DNA of 64,000 nt from Gemmatimonadota bacterium (GTDB lineage Bacteria; Latescibacterota; UBA2968; UBA8231). The position numbers and the translations under genes are program-made. Below are positions 35,990 through 46,041 of this stretch, in pieces. Below the pieces are notes generated by a model. The model searched no databases and was not told the origin of the DNA. It saw only the letters and a program-made list of their open reading frames with translations. The stretch lies in assembly GCA_009841115.1 (NCBI GenBank), contig VXML01000024.1:66249-130248 (forward strand), in the 5' to 3' direction. The stretch's first letter is position 1, and every line of letters starts with the position of its first letter.

Positions 35990-38059
35990 ATGCGCACGCG
36001 AACGATACTTACCACAACGATCCTGCTAGTCGCGACAGTGGTTGCAGGCTACGGTCAGCGCCGCGTCGTGCAGATCGGCGGGACAGCGGGGGATTTCTCG
36101 TGGTCACAGGTGCGTCAGAAGGCCGTCGCCCTCGATGATACGACCGCTCCGGGTGCCTTGCAGCCCAGAGAGCTGCGGCCATGGGAAAACATCATGGTCG
36201 GTCCCGGGGCCTTCGCCAATATATTCGGTCTATCTTGGGCGGAGGGACAGACAACAGGCAAGGCCTTCGGTTTCCAGGCCGGCGTTGACCCGCGCTTCTG
36301 GCACGGTGGCTACAGCCGCGAGGAGGCCGTGGTCATCGATGGCGATCCCGAGACAGCAATCTCGCTGCGGCAGCTAATCGGCGAGGGGCCGGTACAAGTC
36401 TTCAACCAGATTCTGCGCCTGCAGGAAGAAGTTTGGACCTTTGATCTGGTTTTGGAGACGCCGATCAACCGGATCCTGTTTTTTCCTCGGCAATCGGGCG
36501 TTGATAAGCGCGGCATTCCCAACAAGCAGGGATCGCCGCGGGCGTATCGTCTCTCGATACAGAACGAGGCGGAAGAATTCCTACTCGAAGGCTCCGAGCC
36601 GATCCCGAAGCGGACGCTTGCCACCCTCATCGAGGAAACCAAGTCCAACACGAAGAGCCGAGTCGATGTCAGCTTTCCGCTGCAGCCGGCCAGATTCATC
36701 CGACTCGATCTGAGTTTGGCGGACCAGTTCTACAGCATGGCCGAATTCCAGGTCTATGGCGAGGGCGTCCCGACCAATGTAAACTACGTTTCTACCGCCA
36801 TTCCATTCGACGAGCCCGTCAACTTCGGCGAGATCACCTACTCCTTCCGCGCGCTGCGACGAGACCGGGAAGCGGACGTGCTCGTCGAAGACCCCGAAGG
36901 CGATGCCCGACTACTCATAGAAACGCGTTCCGGCACTGACGACACACCGCTGGCTTACTACGTCGTAGATGACTTCGGGCGCGACAAGGAGGCGACCGAG
37001 TCGGAATGGCAGCGCGCCTCGCTACCCCGACGGGAGAGTCTCTCCGTCCGCTATCCCAATCAGCGCAGTGTCGTCCTCGACGACGAGACCAACTGGTCAC
37101 CGTGGTCTTCGCCCTATCGCTCATCTGGTCAGTTGAACCGATCCCCGGACGGTCGTCAGTATTTGCAGTTCCGGGCGACGTTCTTGACGGACGATGTGCT
37201 GTCCATCGGTCGTCTAGATTCACTACAGTTTGAGATTTCTCCACTGCTCGCCTCGTCGCTCATGGGTGAGGTTTCCCTAGCAGGTGCTGCTTCGATGGGC
37301 CTGACGACTGAGGCGCAGCCAGCGGAATTCCCCGTTGGGGAGCGACGTCAGCTACACTTTGACATCGCGGCGGACTTCTCTAGCGATGCACAGGGATTTG
37401 ATGCCGTGCGGCTGACGGTCCCCTTTGGCACTCGCTTTGAGGGGCTGAGGATGGGCGATGCAGACCTCGGCACGGTGGTTCCCGACAGCGTGTGGCCTGG
37501 GGACGGGGTCGCCATCGACGGCGAGCTTTTCATCTCCTTCGCCTCCAATCGGGTGTCACGAGACAATGATATTCCCGTCCGTATCGATCTCGAGTCCTCC
37601 CTTTTTACCTCTTCCACGATCTTCGCAGGGGAGGTCATCGATTCTGCCAGTGCCAACCTGCCCCAGTCGGTGGACGGGGGGAATGCCCGGGACGATGTCC
37701 CCACCAACAGTCTGCAGGTCTTCTCGCGCGATGCGAGGACGACCGTTCTCGATGGGGTCCGCCTCATGCAGCCGGCTCTGACACCGAATGGGGACCAGGT
37801 GAACGACGAAATCTACGTCGAGTTTAGCGTCCTCTTTGTCGATGAAGCAGATGTGACCGTAAAGGTGTACGATGTCGCTGGACGCTACATTGCGATTCTA
37901 GACGCTGAGAATCGGGGCCGAACGGCCCAGCAGGTGTCTTGGGACGGTTTCGATGATGATCGCAACCTAGTCCCGCCCGGCCTATATCTGCTTGTGGTCG
38001 AAGTAAATACCCAAAGGGAAATCGCACGGCAGCTACTGACAGTGCCCGTCGTCTACTAG
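35990..38059 (+). CDS. Secreted discoidin-like protein with TPNGD/FlgD-Ig C-terminal domain, copy 2
   Basis: This is a 689-residue paralog with a GAGGAGG site just upstream of its ATG and a signal peptide (TILTTTILLVATVVAGYG). The layout repeats copy 1: a discoidin-like segment (VWTFDLVLETPINRILFFP), a NWSPWSSPYRSSGQLNRSP strip in the middle, a long beta-rich section, then ALTPNGDQVNDEI and VYDVAGRYIAIL near the end. It finishes VPVVY. It sits 24 bp after copy 1 and 11 bp before copy 3, so all three are one transcription unit. Function is unknown; surface adhesion or matrix formation is inferred from the modules. Confidence 0.72.
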   Translation: MRTRTILTTTILLVATVVAGYGQRRVVQIGGTAGDFSWSQVRQKAVALDDTTAPGALQPRELRPWENIMVGPGAFANIFGLSWAEGQTTGKAFGFQAGVDPRFWHGGYSREEAVVIDGDPETAISLRQLIGEGPVQVFNQILRLQEEVWTFDLVLETPINRILFFPRQSGVDKRGIPNKQGSPRAYRLSIQNEAEEFLLEGSEPIPKRTLATLIEETKSNTKSRVDVSFPLQPARFIRLDLSLADQFYSMAEFQVYGEGVPTNVNYVSTAIPFDEPVNFGEITYSFRALRRDREADVLVEDPEGDARLLIETRSGTDDTPLAYYVVDDFGRDKEATESEWQRASLPRRESLSVRYPNQRSVVLDDETNWSPWSSPYRSSGQLNRSPDGRQYLQFRATFLTDDVLSIGRLDSLQFEISPLLASSLMGEVSLAGAASMGLTTEAQPAEFPVGERRQLHFDIAADFSSDAQGFDAVRLTVPFGTRFEGLRMGDADLGTVVPDSVWPGDGVAIDGELFISFASNRVSRDNDIPVRIDLESSLFTSSTIFAGEVIDSASANLPQSVDGGNARDDVPTNSLQVFSRDARTTVLDGVRLMQPALTPNGDQVNDEIYVEFSVLFVDEADVTVKVYDVAGRYIAILDAENRGRTAQQVSWDGFDDDRNLVPPGLYLLVVEVNTQREIARQLLTVPVVY

Positions 38060-38070
38060 GGGTTAAGACT

Positions 38071-40416
38071 ATGGCAAAAACAAGCTTGTGCATCATCGCC
38101 ATGACCGCATGGCTGTTGTCCAGTCGCGCTGCGGCCGATGAAATTCGCTTTGAGAGTCTGAGAGACTGGCAGCAGTGGACGAGCCCGATTGGGGCCATTC
38201 AGTTGCGGCAAGACGGGCAAGTCGAGTTGGGGTGGTACGGGACGGACACCGATCCGATGGATAACATGTCCCTGTTCTCACATCCCACCCGGAAAAGTGG
38301 CGAGGTCTTCGGTGGCCTGACGGCACACTCGAACAACCGCAACGCTCGGTTTGTCTTCGATAATGACCACGACACTTGGTGGCAGCCCGATGCCGGTGCC
38401 GATCCCGACAATGCGTGGATACACATCGATTTGGGCCGCCTCGTCCTGCTGAAGGAGATCCGCTTGGTCTTTCCCGACACCCTCGACGTCCGTCCCTTCC
38501 GGGATTTCTCGGTTTTTGTCAGCGAAGGTTCGACGGTGTCTCCGTCCGAGGATGTCTGGCGTTTCCAGCGCGTCTTCACGACCACCGAGCCCAACAAGTT
38601 GGGTGAAATCATCATTCCCTTGTCGATTGAGGATTTTGGGGACGCTGCGACCGGCGAGAACATGGTGCTGGGCAAGACGCTGGACTTCAAGCCCGTGCAC
38701 TACATCCGCTTCCTGCCCCACGAGGTTGGGGAAGGCGCGGCGCTGGCGGAGATTGAGGTGACCGCGATCGGCGATAATATAGCATTGACGACCTTTGATC
38801 GGGGGGGGACGATCCGATCGGGACGCCCAAAAGTGGAAGAGCTGCGCGATGGGACCGTGGATAATGCATGGCCCTTGATTGCCAATAACCTCAATCGCTT
38901 CTGGCAGGATGGCGGGATGTGGTTTGAGTGGGATCTGGGTGCCCTCTTCCACGTCAGCCGGATCGTGCTCTACCAGTGGCCTCCCAATCATCTAGGTCGA
39001 ACGACATTCGGAATCGGCGGTACCAACAACGGTTACAATCTGGAGATGACGGATGGGACGCCGATCGCCCGAGACGATGCATTCCGCAGTCCCTTTGACT
39101 ACACGCGCGTTTCGCTCGTCGACAACAGCCGGGCACCGGTGCGCTACGTCTTCGACCATCATCTAGAAGATCGAGTTGGCCGCTATCTGTTTTGGAACCA
39201 CTTCGATGTCCAAGACAGAAGGGTTGGCTATATCATGCTGGAAGTATTCATCTATTCCGCTGGCTACCCGGCACAAGCGGCATTGACATCTGACTTCATC
39301 GACCTCGGGGGGGCCAAGAGCATTACGGGGATTTCGTGGGATGCCGACACCCCGCCGGGGACCCGAATCACTGTGCAGACTCGAACGGGCAATGAACTCG
39401 ACGCGGAGCAATTTTTCTTCAAGAAGAACGGTGAGCCGGTCACGGAGGCGCAGTACAACAAGCTGCCCAAAGTGGTCCGAGGTGAGATCGTCGAAGTGCC
39501 CAAGGAGGGTGCGGACTGGAGTGGTTGGAGTGAGCCGCACCTTTCGTCGGGCCAGTCCTTTCGGTCGCCCACCCCTAGACGGCTATTGCGAATGCGGGTG
39601 AGTCTGGAGACCGAAGATCCTAAAATCACTCCGGTCCTCAACGCAGTGACTCTTCACTTCGACGAAGCACTGGTGCAAAAAGGCGTTGAGGCTGCGATCT
39701 ATCCACGGGAAGCGATCGCTGGCGAGTGGCAGGATTTTCGCTACGTGCTGCAACCGGTCTTCACAGTCAGAGATCAGGGCTTTGACCGCGTAATTCTGCC
39801 CGTGCCAGGACAAGTGCGGAACGTGTCGCTGCGCATCAATGGTGAAGAGGTCGAAGGGGCTGTCGAGTCCACAGTGGACACGCTCATCATCGCCATGCCT
39901 CGCCGCTCGCTGCGAGACTCGGTGGAGGTGATGTTCACGGCGCGACCGCTGAACAATCCCACCCGCTTCCTCGCATCCGTGGCGAACTCGGCACAACCGG
40001 ATAATCGGCAAGAGGTGAGGCCGCTAGAAGTCGACGACGACGGCGATGGCGAGTTCGATCGCACGGACCGAGAGGCCCTCTTCGTCTTCTTGCCGAACAC
40101 AACTTCAGGAGGTACTATCCGCAACCTCGTTGCATCGAGCCGCGTCATCACGCCCAACGGCGACGCTATCAACGACGATTTGCGCATTACCTTCGATCTA
40201 TTTCGCACCAAAGTCGCTGCTGAGCTACGGCTCTACAGCTTGTCAGGGCACCTGCTCCAGGTCGTCGCCGGCCAGCGAGGGGAGACACAGCAGCTAGTGT
40301 GGGATGGGATGGTGGATGATCGGCCGGCGCCACCCGGGATCTATGTCTGCCGCATAGAGGTGCCGACAGAAGCAGGGCAGGAGGCCAAAACCCTGCTGGT
40401 AAGTGTAGCCTACTAG
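38071..40416 (+). CDS. Secreted discoidin-like protein with TPNGD/FlgD-Ig C-terminal domain, copy 3
   Basis: This is a 781-residue paralog with a signal peptide (CIIAMTAWLLSSRAAA). Its first module has the clearest F5/8 type C features: NARFVFDNDHDTWWQP and AWIHIDLGRLVLLKEIRLVFP. A second similar module appears at about residues 250-400 (WFEWDLGALFHVSRIVLYQ). The middle carries DWSGWSEPHLSSGQSFRSP, matching copies 1 and 2, and the end has VITPNGDAINDDL then LYSLSGHLLQVV. It closes VSVAY. The duplicated discoidin part suggests growth by domain duplication. It precedes the probable outer-membrane protein by about 60 bp. Confidence 0.74.
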   Translation: MAKTSLCIIAMTAWLLSSRAAADEIRFESLRDWQQWTSPIGAIQLRQDGQVELGWYGTDTDPMDNMSLFSHPTRKSGEVFGGLTAHSNNRNARFVFDNDHDTWWQPDAGADPDNAWIHIDLGRLVLLKEIRLVFPDTLDVRPFRDFSVFVSEGSTVSPSEDVWRFQRVFTTTEPNKLGEIIIPLSIEDFGDAATGENMVLGKTLDFKPVHYIRFLPHEVGEGAALAEIEVTAIGDNIALTTFDRGGTIRSGRPKVEELRDGTVDNAWPLIANNLNRFWQDGGMWFEWDLGALFHVSRIVLYQWPPNHLGRTTFGIGGTNNGYNLEMTDGTPIARDDAFRSPFDYTRVSLVDNSRAPVRYVFDHHLEDRVGRYLFWNHFDVQDRRVGYIMLEVFIYSAGYPAQAALTSDFIDLGGAKSITGISWDADTPPGTRITVQTRTGNELDAEQFFFKKNGEPVTEAQYNKLPKVVRGEIVEVPKEGADWSGWSEPHLSSGQSFRSPTPRRLLRMRVSLETEDPKITPVLNAVTLHFDEALVQKGVEAAIYPREAIAGEWQDFRYVLQPVFTVRDQGFDRVILPVPGQVRNVSLRINGEEVEGAVESTVDTLIIAMPRRSLRDSVEVMFTARPLNNPTRFLASVANSAQPDNRQEVRPLEVDDDGDGEFDRTDREALFVFLPNTTSGGTIRNLVASSRVITPNGDAINDDLRITFDLFRTKVAAELRLYSLSGHLLQVVAGQRGETQQLVWDGMVDDRPAPPGIYVCRIEVPTEAGQEAKTLLVSVAY

Positions 40417-40474
40417 TTAGAAAGGTTGATCTGATGACGATACGCGGCGGGAAACTAATACGGGAGAGCTGGAC

Positions 40475-43114
40475 ATGAAGTGCAAATGGGTCGGCTCCAT
40501 CCTAGCCGTCTTGCTACTGCAAGGGACGCCAGGTGGAGCAGTCGAAATTGGTCTGTTCAATCCCTACATCACGGACGGAGCCCGAATCAGTCCTGAGACA
40601 CTGGTTCCAACTTTGCGGAAGTGGTATTTGCCCCAAGCGCTCTACTCACTATACGGCTGGCAGGGAAGTGGTTACACCAACTATGCTCGGGACCAGTACC
40701 GGCGATATGTGAGAACCGAGCTCGAAGGCGACCGCTACTACGACCTGTACGGCAATTACTTCACCAAGGGCTGGAATATCTACAACTTCACGAATGAGTA
40801 TCCGCGAGATTTTGGGAGCGGAATTTGGAAGGATCCGAACTTCAGCCAGTGGTTCAATCGTCTCATCGTGGTCTCTGGGGCCAAGGGGCAGTTCCACACC
40901 TCTCTAACCATCGGCGAGGGCATTCGCACCACGATGACCCCGCTCACCTTCTCCAAACCGCTGTTCGACGGTCTGCAGTGGGACTTCCAGACCGATAAAT
41001 ACGGAGTAAGCATCTTGGCGGCGCGGGCAGATTCGCCCGGGCGCGTGGCCGTCGCTGTTGACCAAGGAGCAGCGCGGCAAACGACCTTCACTCAGTTGCT
41101 CGGCATGAACGGAAGCGTCGGCGTCGGCGATTTCGCGACATTGGGTGGAACGTATCTGACGAGCTTTCACCAAAACTCGGCACTCTCCCTCGACGAAAAT
41201 TCGCTGCGTGGCGTCCTCGGCGGTCGCCTGAATGCGGGAAATGTCCAGCGGCTGATCGTGCGTCTGTCAGACGACTCACCAGAGGATGGCGTCGGCGGCG
41301 CACTGCTGCTCCGCGAGCGCATCTTCATCAACGGCGTTGAGCATCCCGAGATCGACCCGATCATTGAAGGGGGTGTGGCGCGCGAAGGCCTGCTAGAGGC
41401 CAGTGGTTCCAATACGGTCACCCTGACGTATAACATTGAGACTGATTTCCGGCCGGGCCCCGGTGAGGAGATCACTGATTTCCGGGAGATCGAGCGCATC
41501 GAAGTAGGGCTGGTCGTGGCCAACGACTACCTCGTAGAAGTCGCATCGAACTTGCAGACCAACGCGACGCTGGAGCCCGCCTTCCTGCCCGTCGCCCAAG
41601 CAGAAGGCAACGTCACTGATGCCTCCAACCAGCGATTTATCCGCTTTCAGTACGGGATCCCGTCGAGCAACGAACTGCGAGGAGTGAATCTGGCGATTAG
41701 CGACGTGGGGGGCTTCAACCTCCGATCTGAGTACGTGAGCAATCGGCGCAACCGACGGTTTCCCAACCAAACCATCCGCAGCAACCAAGCCCTCGCTCAC
41801 GACGCGTCTGAGGCTTATTACGCCACGGCATCGCAGATCACGTACCCCTTTTTCGGCTACGGAGAGTTCTTCAGCGTCGAGCCTGGGTACTCGACGTCTA
41901 TGTTCATTCCCGACTCGCAAGGCTTCATCGATTACGAAGACGAAAAGAATTATCTCTACGAGCTTATCGACGATAACGACGACCAAGATCGCTTCCCAGA
42001 CTGGCAGCGCCGCGCTGTGAATCTGAGTGCCTTGTTTCCAAATCAGAATCAGTTCCCCGACCGGGAGGTGTTTCCGGGTCTCGACGAGAACCAGGACTTC
42101 ATCTCCGACTTCAATCAGAACCAGAACAACCAGCCTGATTACAGCGAGCCGTTCTTCCGCTACCACGTCGATCCACCCGAATTCCTTTTCGGTACGGACA
42201 TGAACAACAATACCATCATCGACCGTTTTGAGAACGACACGGAAGCGGATTATCCGTACAAGCGAGACAGCAAGGGATACAACCTCTACGCTGGTGTCGA
42301 ACTGATGCCGAACAGTCGCCTCATGGTTGGACGCTCGCGGGTGGAACAGCACTCCAGCGACCGCCGGGCAGCCTCCACATACGGTCTGCTGACGCTGAAG
42401 AAGGAATATCCGCAGCGCAGTCTGTCGATCCAGTTGATGGAGTTCGTCCGCATCGTCAAGGACGATATCCCCGACAATCTCATCCAGTGGGTGCAGCCAG
42501 CCTTCTCTCCCGGTACGATGCAGGACTTCAGCGATCCGTTGATCGCACAGGATACCTTTATCAACACCCTCTACCTGCAGGTAGATTGGAATCCGTTTGT
42601 TTCGACGCAGACGAAGCTCAAGTACGACGCCTACAATCAGCAGGGAGATGCGGCGGAGGGAACGCAAAATGAGCGATTCTTGGGCCTAATCAACAAGGCC
42701 GATCGTCAATTCTGGGCAACGCAGACTGTGCTTTTGTGGCCGCAGTGGAAGCAGCGGTTTTCTTCCCGTACGCCGACCAATCCACGTGAGCGCAGCACGC
42801 GCGATCTGGCCGAACTATTCTTTTTTCTAGTCAGCTATAGCATCTCCCCGCAGATGACTCTCGGCCTTGGCAGCGAGTACGAGCTTTTCAATAACCTGAA
42901 GAGCCGCCCCGAGGGTGGTGCCGTTGACTACCAAGACGACTTTAGTCGATTGACTTTGGCGTCGCAGTTTTCCAATCAGGCGGCGTATCTGGGCTACGAG
43001 TTGACCGCGAACATCGGCATACGGTGGACGCGACGCAGCGTTCACGGAGAAGATGCCGACACGAACACGATGATTTTCGTAGATGTGTTTGCGGGTCTCG
43101 GAACCGATCGATGA
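40475..43114 (+). CDS. Large outer-membrane beta-barrel-like protein of unknown family
   Basis: This 879-residue protein has a signal peptide (VGSILAVLLLQGTPGGA). It is rich in aromatic-flanked beta strands such as DGLQWDFQTDKYGVSILAARAD and FNLRSEYVSNRRN. It ends in alternating strands (GYELTANIGIRWTRR, TMIFVDVFAG) expected of an outer-membrane barrel. The middle has acidic, Asn-rich loops (ENQDFISDFNQNQNNQPDY) resembling calcium-binding thrombospondin type-3-like sequence. It lies after three secreted TPNGD proteins and overlaps the start of a parvulin-like lipoprotein (ATGA). It could be their exporter or anchor (inference). Confidence 0.6.
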   Translation: MKCKWVGSILAVLLLQGTPGGAVEIGLFNPYITDGARISPETLVPTLRKWYLPQALYSLYGWQGSGYTNYARDQYRRYVRTELEGDRYYDLYGNYFTKGWNIYNFTNEYPRDFGSGIWKDPNFSQWFNRLIVVSGAKGQFHTSLTIGEGIRTTMTPLTFSKPLFDGLQWDFQTDKYGVSILAARADSPGRVAVAVDQGAARQTTFTQLLGMNGSVGVGDFATLGGTYLTSFHQNSALSLDENSLRGVLGGRLNAGNVQRLIVRLSDDSPEDGVGGALLLRERIFINGVEHPEIDPIIEGGVAREGLLEASGSNTVTLTYNIETDFRPGPGEEITDFREIERIEVGLVVANDYLVEVASNLQTNATLEPAFLPVAQAEGNVTDASNQRFIRFQYGIPSSNELRGVNLAISDVGGFNLRSEYVSNRRNRRFPNQTIRSNQALAHDASEAYYATASQITYPFFGYGEFFSVEPGYSTSMFIPDSQGFIDYEDEKNYLYELIDDNDDQDRFPDWQRRAVNLSALFPNQNQFPDREVFPGLDENQDFISDFNQNQNNQPDYSEPFFRYHVDPPEFLFGTDMNNNTIIDRFENDTEADYPYKRDSKGYNLYAGVELMPNSRLMVGRSRVEQHSSDRRAASTYGLLTLKKEYPQRSLSIQLMEFVRIVKDDIPDNLIQWVQPAFSPGTMQDFSDPLIAQDTFINTLYLQVDWNPFVSTQTKLKYDAYNQQGDAAEGTQNERFLGLINKADRQFWATQTVLLWPQWKQRFSSRTPTNPRERSTRDLAELFFFLVSYSISPQMTLGLGSEYELFNNLKSRPEGGAVDYQDDFSRLTLASQFSNQAAYLGYELTANIGIRWTRRSVHGEDADTNTMIFVDVFAGLGTDR

Positions 43115-44718
43115 TGAGGATATCGTCGCGCGCTGTTATTTTGCTAACAGCGGGATTGCTGGCCTGCGAACGGACCGAACAATACGATCCAAAGCCTGTA
43201 GTCGTCGCCGTCATCGACCGGGATACGATTGATGTCGAGGCATACGACGAGATGGCGACGACACTTCTCGCCTCTTCTCATCGCGGCCAAGATCCCACCA
43301 GTCTCGACACGAGACGCCAACTGCTGGATGCGATGATAGATAGACAGTTGCTGGCGCTGGAGGGACAACGCAGGAAGCTGGACGCAGCGCCTAAAATCGC
43401 AACTGCCCTTGAGCAGCGTCAGAGCAAACTCCTCTGGCGCGCTCTGTTCAACGCGGTCGCGGTCGACGCGGGGCTCGATACGTCAGGCATCCAGACCTTC
43501 GCCATTGAAGAGGGGTTTACCGAAGAGGTGCTGCTCCAGCACGTGATGCTGGCGAATGAGGCCGATGCGTGGAGTGTTCTCGAGGCTCTCGATGCGGGAG
43601 AGCCGATGGATGTGCTCGCGGTCGAACGTTCGACACACCACGAGACAGGGGGCTTGGGGGGGTACTTTAGCTACATGTCTGTATCCCAAGTGCTCCCGGA
43701 GATCAGAGAGCAGATTCTGTCGCTGGAGTCTGGTCAAACCTACCCGGAACCTCTGACTTCCCGCTACGGGATTCACGTGTTTCGCCTGATTGACCGTCGC
43801 CCCGCCGACATGGTGAGATGGTGGGATGCTGTGCTCAAGGAGTTCCGCGTACGCGAGAGGAGCCGCGTCTTCGAGTCCTTTGCCGACAGCTTGGCGGATG
43901 CGCATGGCTTAGTCTGTGAGTCTTTGGTCGACGATCGCCCAGCGTCGGATCCTCTCTGTACTTGGACGGATGGCCAGCTCTTGTCATCCGACGTCAACTT
44001 GGCCGCCGCCGGGGAGGATCTGCAGAGCTGGTTGCGCACGAAGGCCCGGGATCGGCTGGTCGTCGAGGAGGCCAAGCGTCGTGGCATGGACCGCGAACTC
44101 GTGGTGCGCGATCAGGTCGAAGCGCTGAGGGAAGAAATGATGATCGACAGCCTCCAGCGGGTTGTCGTCGGTCGCATTGAGATAGCGGATGCCGAAAAAC
44201 GGGCGTACTACGAGAAACACCCTGAGTTGTATGGTCCGCGTCCGACGGTTCGCGTCGATGAGGTCCTCGTCGCTGACCGCACTCTGGCGCAACGACTCCG
44301 TGGCCAAGCAGAGGTGGGGGTTCCCATCGACTCCTTGGCACGGGTACACAGCATTCGCGAGGTGACTAAGAAAAGAGGCGGGTCGATGTGGCTCGTCACG
44401 AGAGACAATCCGCTCCTAGGGGCTCTCGCGCCCCTCGCTCTCGACTCGGAAGTGGGTGCTCTCCTAGGGCCTCTCGAAGTACCTGGCGGGTATTCCGTTT
44501 TGCGCATCGCCGAAAAGAGTGAGACACCGACGCGCCCCTATGAGGCAGTGGAACGGAATATTGAAGTGATTCTCCGTCTGCGCGCTGAGCATCAGAAGAT
44601 GGACTCGTTGCTGGTCCAACTTCGCGTGGACTTCGCCGACGAGGTCGTGGTCCATGCAGATGCGCTGGGATCTGTACTAACCGATTGGGGGGATCGCGAA
44701 GATGATGCCCAAAATTGA
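43111..44718 (+). CDS. Double-parvulin (PpiC/SurA-like) lipoprotein
   Basis: The start at 43111 overlaps the stop of the barrel gene; the track's upstream Met at 43024 is inside that gene. The 535-residue product has a signal peptide with lipobox LLTAGLLACERT. Two parvulin-type PPIase domains follow: one at about residues 140-240 (LQHVMLANEADAW, GGLGGYFSYM, RYGIHVFRLIDRR) and one near 380-490 (TVRVDEVLVADRT, KKRGGSMWLVTRDN, GGYSVLRIAE). Both contain the usual glycine-rich and His/Arg-rich strand ends. Such proteins fold or chaperone exported and outer-membrane proteins; here the clients are probably the barrel and the three secreted proteins (inference). Confidence 0.85.
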   Translation: MMRISSRAVILLTAGLLACERTEQYDPKPVVVAVIDRDTIDVEAYDEMATTLLASSHRGQDPTSLDTRRQLLDAMIDRQLLALEGQRRKLDAAPKIATALEQRQSKLLWRALFNAVAVDAGLDTSGIQTFAIEEGFTEEVLLQHVMLANEADAWSVLEALDAGEPMDVLAVERSTHHETGGLGGYFSYMSVSQVLPEIREQILSLESGQTYPEPLTSRYGIHVFRLIDRRPADMVRWWDAVLKEFRVRERSRVFESFADSLADAHGLVCESLVDDRPASDPLCTWTDGQLLSSDVNLAAAGEDLQSWLRTKARDRLVVEEAKRRGMDRELVVRDQVEALREEMMIDSLQRVVVGRIEIADAEKRAYYEKHPELYGPRPTVRVDEVLVADRTLAQRLRGQAEVGVPIDSLARVHSIREVTKKRGGSMWLVTRDNPLLGALAPLALDSEVGALLGPLEVPGGYSVLRIAEKSETPTRPYEAVERNIEVILRLRAEHQKMDSLLVQLRVDFADEVVVHADALGSVLTDWGDREDDAQN

Positions 44719-44742
44719 AGAGTACTTGGATCTGCAAGTGTC

Positions 44743-45963
44743 ATGCCCGCCGTTTTCATCTTCTTCCTACTGAGCGCCTGCGAGGGGCCTGTGCCCGAGC
44801 AACAGGCGGTTCGACAGCAGGAAGCCGCGCGAGCCCTCCTCGACAGCGCACTTGAGCACTCAGCTCGTGGTGAATCTGCCGAAGCTATTCTACTGCTGCA
44901 ACGCGCGGTGCAGCTAGATCCACAGGATCCGGTCATCCACTACGATCTCGGCAACAATCTGGCGCGGCAGGGCCGTCTCGACCAAGCCGCGGCGTCGTAC
45001 CAACAAGCGATATCCCTCAAGCCCGAGTACGCGGCAGCCCATTACAACCTAGCCTCCGTGCGCTCCGCAGCGGGACGGCACGAGGAGGCGGAAGAACTGA
45101 TGGCGCGAGCGATTGAGGCCGATAGCGGCTATCAGCCCGCCCACAAGGCTTTGGCGCAACTGCGGGAACGGCGAGGCGACTACGACGGGGCTATCGAAGC
45201 CCTGGAGATTGCGGTGGGGATTCGTCCCGACGACGTGGAGGCGCGCAACCTGCTGGGCTACCTGCTGGGGAAGCAGGGGCGACGGGACGCGGCCGAAGTG
45301 GTTCTGCAGAGAACGCTGCAGATTGACTCGACCCACGCGGACACTTGGGCGCACTTAGGTGCGCTACAACTCGCCGCCAAGGATTTCGCGAGTGCGCGTC
45401 GGCATCTCGAGAGGGCCATTCAGTTCAATGCGCACCACACGAAGGCGCACTTCGATCTGGCTAACTGTCTGATGCGGCTGGGGCAGAAGGAGAGTGGGCG
45501 AAAGGTGATGCGTCGGTTCGAGATGCTGAGATCGATCGACACGGATATTGTCAAGTACCGCGAGGCGATCCGCCACGACCCCACCGATCCGGCTCTCTAT
45601 CGAGAATTGGCTCGCCTGTATTCGAGACGGGGTGAGACGGACAAAGCGATTCAGCTCTATCGACAAGCTATCTCACGAGATGTCGGATTGGCCGCTGCCC
45701 ACAACAACTTGGGAAACCTCCTGCTGCAACAGAATCGACCCGAAGAGGCTGCCCGGGCCTATCGAGCCGCGTTGCGCGCTGACTCTACCTACGCCTTCGC
45801 TCACAATGGGATCGGCAATGTCAGGCTACTCGCGGGGAATAGGATAGGGGCCATGGAGGCCTTCGAGCGCGCAGTCGAACTAGACTCCTCGAACCAAACG
45901 TTCGTCGATAACCTCAAATCCGTACAAATACTACAGCACGCGGAGGAATCGCATGATCGCTGA
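44743..45963 (+). CDS. TPR-repeat lipoprotein, last gene of the envelope operon
   Basis: This 406-residue protein has a short signal peptide with lipobox FFLLSACEG. Repeated TPR units follow, such as GRLDQAAASYQQAISLKPEY, and a second run after about residue 265. It probably provides an inner-face docking surface for the assembly. It starts 24 bp after the parvulin gene. The stop at 45963 is followed by about 80 bp before araF, which has its own GGAGGA site, so a promoter for araF may lie in this gap. Confidence 0.83.
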   Translation: MPAVFIFFLLSACEGPVPEQQAVRQQEAARALLDSALEHSARGESAEAILLLQRAVQLDPQDPVIHYDLGNNLARQGRLDQAAASYQQAISLKPEYAAAHYNLASVRSAAGRHEEAEELMARAIEADSGYQPAHKALAQLRERRGDYDGAIEALEIAVGIRPDDVEARNLLGYLLGKQGRRDAAEVVLQRTLQIDSTHADTWAHLGALQLAAKDFASARRHLERAIQFNAHHTKAHFDLANCLMRLGQKESGRKVMRRFEMLRSIDTDIVKYREAIRHDPTDPALYRELARLYSRRGETDKAIQLYRQAISRDVGLAAAHNNLGNLLLQQNRPEEAARAYRAALRADSTYAFAHNGIGNVRLLAGNRIGAMEAFERAVELDSSNQTFVDNLKSVQILQHAEESHDR

Positions 45964-46041
45964 ACGACCATCATCACACCCCACGGATGCCGATGGGCCA
46001 TTGGCGATGTCGGCTAACCGTGTGAACGGAGGAATTCCCAC

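Noticed and set aside
41393-42667. A 424-codon minus-strand ORF
   Set aside because: It is a shadow of the barrel-like gene.
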